Shown here one piece after another: positions 34,947-36,866 of a stretch of 36,866 nt of DNA. Where the stretch lies: contig CABXEZ010000011.1 in assembly GCA_902511405.1 (NCBI GenBank), forward strand, positions 1-36,866. Reading direction: 5' to 3'. Every line of letters begins with the position of its first letter. The first letter of the stretch is position 1. Position numbers and translations under genes: made by a program. The notes under the pieces are model-generated. The model searched no databases, was not told the DNA's origin, and saw nothing but the letters and a program-made list of their open reading frames with translations. This stretch comes from an uncultured Alphaproteobacteria bacterium. GTDB taxonomy: Bacteria; Pseudomonadota; Alphaproteobacteria; HIMB59; GCA-002718135.

Positions 34947-36533
34947 TTATTTATTTAAATCATTAAATAATTTAAAAGTGATGCTATCAAAGATAGCATT
35001 ATAAGAGGCATCAATTATATTTGTGGATACACCTACAGAAGTCCAATGCTTTTTAGTATCATCAGTTGATTCTATGTGCACTCTAGTAATTGCTCCTGTG
35101 CCCTTTTCTGATGACAAGATCATTACTTTATAATCTGTAAGAGTTAAATCTTTTAAAGATGGATAAAAATCTATTAGAGCTTGGCGTAAAGCACTATCAA
35201 TAGCATTAACTGGGCCATTACCAATTCCTACTGTCAATTTTTCTTCATTCTTCACATCCAATTGTACTGTAGCTTCAGACTCAGTAACTAACTCTCCTTT
35301 TGCATTCCATCTTCTTTCATCAGTAACTCTGAATTTATTAAGATTAAAATATTCATTTATTTGCCCAACATGTCTTCTAACAAGTAGCTCGAAACTAGCT
35401 AAAGCCGTATCATAACTAAAACCTTCAGCTTCTTTTTGTTTTATTAGTTCTAAAATTTGATTAACCTTTTCACTCTCTATATTGATTTCTAATTTATTTA
35501 GTTGGCTTATTAAATTAGCCTTTCCCGCTTGATCTGAAATAATTACATTTCTTGAGTTTCCAACTAAATCTGGATCTATATGTTCATAAGTAGAAGGATC
35601 TTTAGCTACAGCAGATGCATGTAATCCTCCTTTATGTGAAAATGCATTTTCTCCCACATATGGTGCATTCTTGAGTTTTGGTTCATTTAATAACTCACTC
35701 AATGTATTTGATAGCTTTGTTAAAGATTTAAGATTTTTTTCTTCAATATTTGTATGAAAATCTGTTTTTAATACCAATGAAGGAATTAATGACACTAAAT
35801 TTGTGTTTCCACATCTTTCTCCCAATCCATTAATCGTCCCCTGAACGTGTCTGACACCAGTATTAATCGCAGCTAAAGCATTAGCTACTCCATTTTCAGT
35901 ATCATTATGAGCGTGAATGCCTAATTTTTCTGCAGGGATAATTTTTTTAACTTCCTCAATTATATTTGAAATTTCATTTGGCAGTGTTCCACCATTAGTG
36001 TCACATAATACAATCCATCTTGCAAAAGAATTATAAGCAGCACTTAAACATTTTAAAGCGTATTCTTTATTATTTTTAAAACCATCAAAAAAATGTTCAG
36101 CATCATATATTGCCTCTTTATTTTTTAAATTTAAATAATTAAAACTATCTTCTAACATTAAAAGGTTTTCATCTTCAGAAATACCTAAAGCGTTTTTAAC
36201 TTGAAAAGATGATGACTTTCCAACAAGACATATTGTGGAAGCATTACTATTGACTAAAGCATTTAAACCAGGATCGTTATCAGCACTTCTTCCTGGTCTC
36301 CGCGTCATTCCAAATGCGGTAAATTTTGATTTTGAAAAACTTAAATCACGTGAGAAAAAATCATTATCTGTTGGGTTTGCACCTGGCCAGCCTCCCTCAA
36401 TATAATCAACACCTAATTCATCGAGACTTTTAGCTATTGTCATTTTATCACTTACAGAAAAATTTACTCCTGTAGTTTGCTGACCATCTCTTAAGGTGGT
36501 ATCAAAAATATAAATTTTATTTTCTTCGTTCAT
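34947..36533 (-). CDS. cimA: (R)-citramalate synthase
   Basis: A 528-residue enzyme of the DRE-TIM family that condenses pyruvate and acetyl-CoA to (R)-citramalate, opening a threonine-independent route to 2-oxobutanoate and isoleucine. The DTTLRDGQQ motif starts at residue 11, and metal ligands His207 and His209 lie in IHAHND. NGLGERCGNTNLVSL and the C-terminal allosteric (LeuA-dimer) domain with VGIGNGPVNAIDSALRQAL follow. Length and the GVNFSVSDKM segment match the CimA (TIGR00977) group rather than LeuA. It lies between partial gltX and trmJ. Confidence 0.93.
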   Translation of the reverse strand: MNEENKIYIFDTTLRDGQQTTGVNFSVSDKMTIAKSLDELGVDYIEGGWPGANPTDNDFFSRDLSFSKSKFTAFGMTRRPGRSADNDPGLNALVNSNASTICLVGKSSSFQVKNALGISEDENLLMLEDSFNYLNLKNKEAIYDAEHFFDGFKNNKEYALKCLSAAYNSFARWIVLCDTNGGTLPNEISNIIEEVKKIIPAEKLGIHAHNDTENGVANALAAINTGVRHVQGTINGLGERCGNTNLVSLIPSLVLKTDFHTNIEEKNLKSLTKLSNTLSELLNEPKLKNAPYVGENAFSHKGGLHASAVAKDPSTYEHIDPDLVGNSRNVIISDQAGKANLISQLNKLEINIESEKVNQILELIKQKEAEGFSYDTALASFELLVRRHVGQINEYFNLNKFRVTDERRWNAKGELVTESEATVQLDVKNEEKLTVGIGNGPVNAIDSALRQALIDFYPSLKDLTLTDYKVMILSSEKGTGAITRVHIESTDDTKKHWTSVGVSTNIIDASYNAIFDSITFKLFNDLNK

Positions 36534-36569
36534 ATTAAGATTAGCTAATAGACAAATAAATCAATTTTT

Positions 36570-36866
36570 CTATATTTTTCCAAATTTCCTAAGTAATGTC
36601 TCTTTGTCTAGTAATGGAAGAAAATTTTTAAGCTCAGGCCCTTTTTCTTTTCCAGTTAAAATTACCCTCAATGGCATATATAGAGCTTTACCTTTTAAAC
36701 CTGTTTTAGCATTTATAGATTTTGTCCAACTATCCCATGTTTCATATGAAAATGGATCTGCAGGAATACACTCTATTGCAGCAGCAATCAAAGCATCAGG
36801 AATATCATATTTTTCTATATCTATAATAATTTCTACTGTGCTTAACCAATTTTCAATATCCTTAAA
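36570..36866 (-). CDS. gltX: Glutamyl-tRNA synthetase, C-terminal part (runs off the right edge)
   Basis: The frame is open to the window end, so only the last 98 codons are seen. The sequence is the C-terminal anticodon-binding domain of GltX: WDSWTKSINAKTGLKGKALYMPLR followed by VILTGKEKGPELKNFLPLL, ending in the usual LLRKF. The catalytic HIGH and KMSKS motifs are outside. A TTG at 36791 is internal and is not the start. Alphaproteobacteria often have two GltX paralogues; which one this is cannot be decided here. Confidence 0.9.
   Translation of the reverse strand, partial: FKDIENWLSTVEIIIDIEKYDIPDALIAAAIECIPADPFSYETWDSWTKSINAKTGLKGKALYMPLRVILTGKEKGPELKNFLPLLDKETLLRKFGKI

Noticed and set aside
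36570-36791. 73-codon protein starting at TTG 36791
   Set aside because: The frame stays open to the window edge, and the sequence is the C-terminal domain of GltX, so this is an internal codon.

Overview
The window is strongly A+T-rich, densely packed alphaproteobacterial core chromosome. The lineage call rests on several signs. The order mltG-fabF-acpP-fabG-fabD beside rpsF-rpsR-rplI-dnaB is typical of the class. DUF2794 and DUF3553 proteins are present, DksA keeps a single finger cysteine, and recA carries the alphaproteobacterial LexA box GTTC-N7-GTTC. Very short spacers, many overlapping genes, rare Shine-Dalgarno (SD) sequences and low G+C suggest a streamlined, probably marine free-living cell of the SAR11/HIMB59 style. 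The exact clade cannot be fixed from this sequence.

Layout: (1) 1-3621, minus strand: fatty acid synthesis operon fabD-fabG-acpP-fabF running into a partial mltG. (2) 3706-9507, plus strand: rpsF-rpsR-rplI, dnaB, an MMPL-type RND exporter and a frameshifted cvpA. (3) 9500-13175, minus: redoxin-yfgM-bamB-der, an envelope/ribosome assembly operon. (4) 13201-13533: a DUF2794 gene, then rlmE-guaA on the minus strand (13538-15679). (5) 15771-22242, plus: a two-gene RND efflux pump, a LOG-family hydrolase and icd. (6) 22231-26084, minus: recA and alaS with a clear terminator between them. (7) 26286-28653, plus: dksA, DUF3553, moaA, nadK. (8) 28656-29897, minus: VOC protein, tRNA-Leu(UAA), CinA-N protein. 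(9) 29963-33561, plus: map, purB, bolA, grxD, rarD. (10) 33553-36866, minus: partial gltX, cimA, trmJ, rpsD.

All five tail-to-tail gene pairs overlap or lie within 4 nt of each other. The largest gaps are 230 nt at 6350-6579, where I see only a doubtful small ORF, and 201 nt between recA and dksA, which holds the LexA box. No stretch above 300 bases lacks a gene. I see no mobile elements, CRISPR arrays or phage genes.

I find no convincing undescribed multi-gene system. The points most worth a second look are: purine-synthesis genes missing from two loci where alphaproteobacteria normally keep them, which hints at purine salvage; the cvpA frameshift at a homopolymer; a matching hairpin plus SD leader on acpP and rpsF; and an mltG with no possible ATG start.
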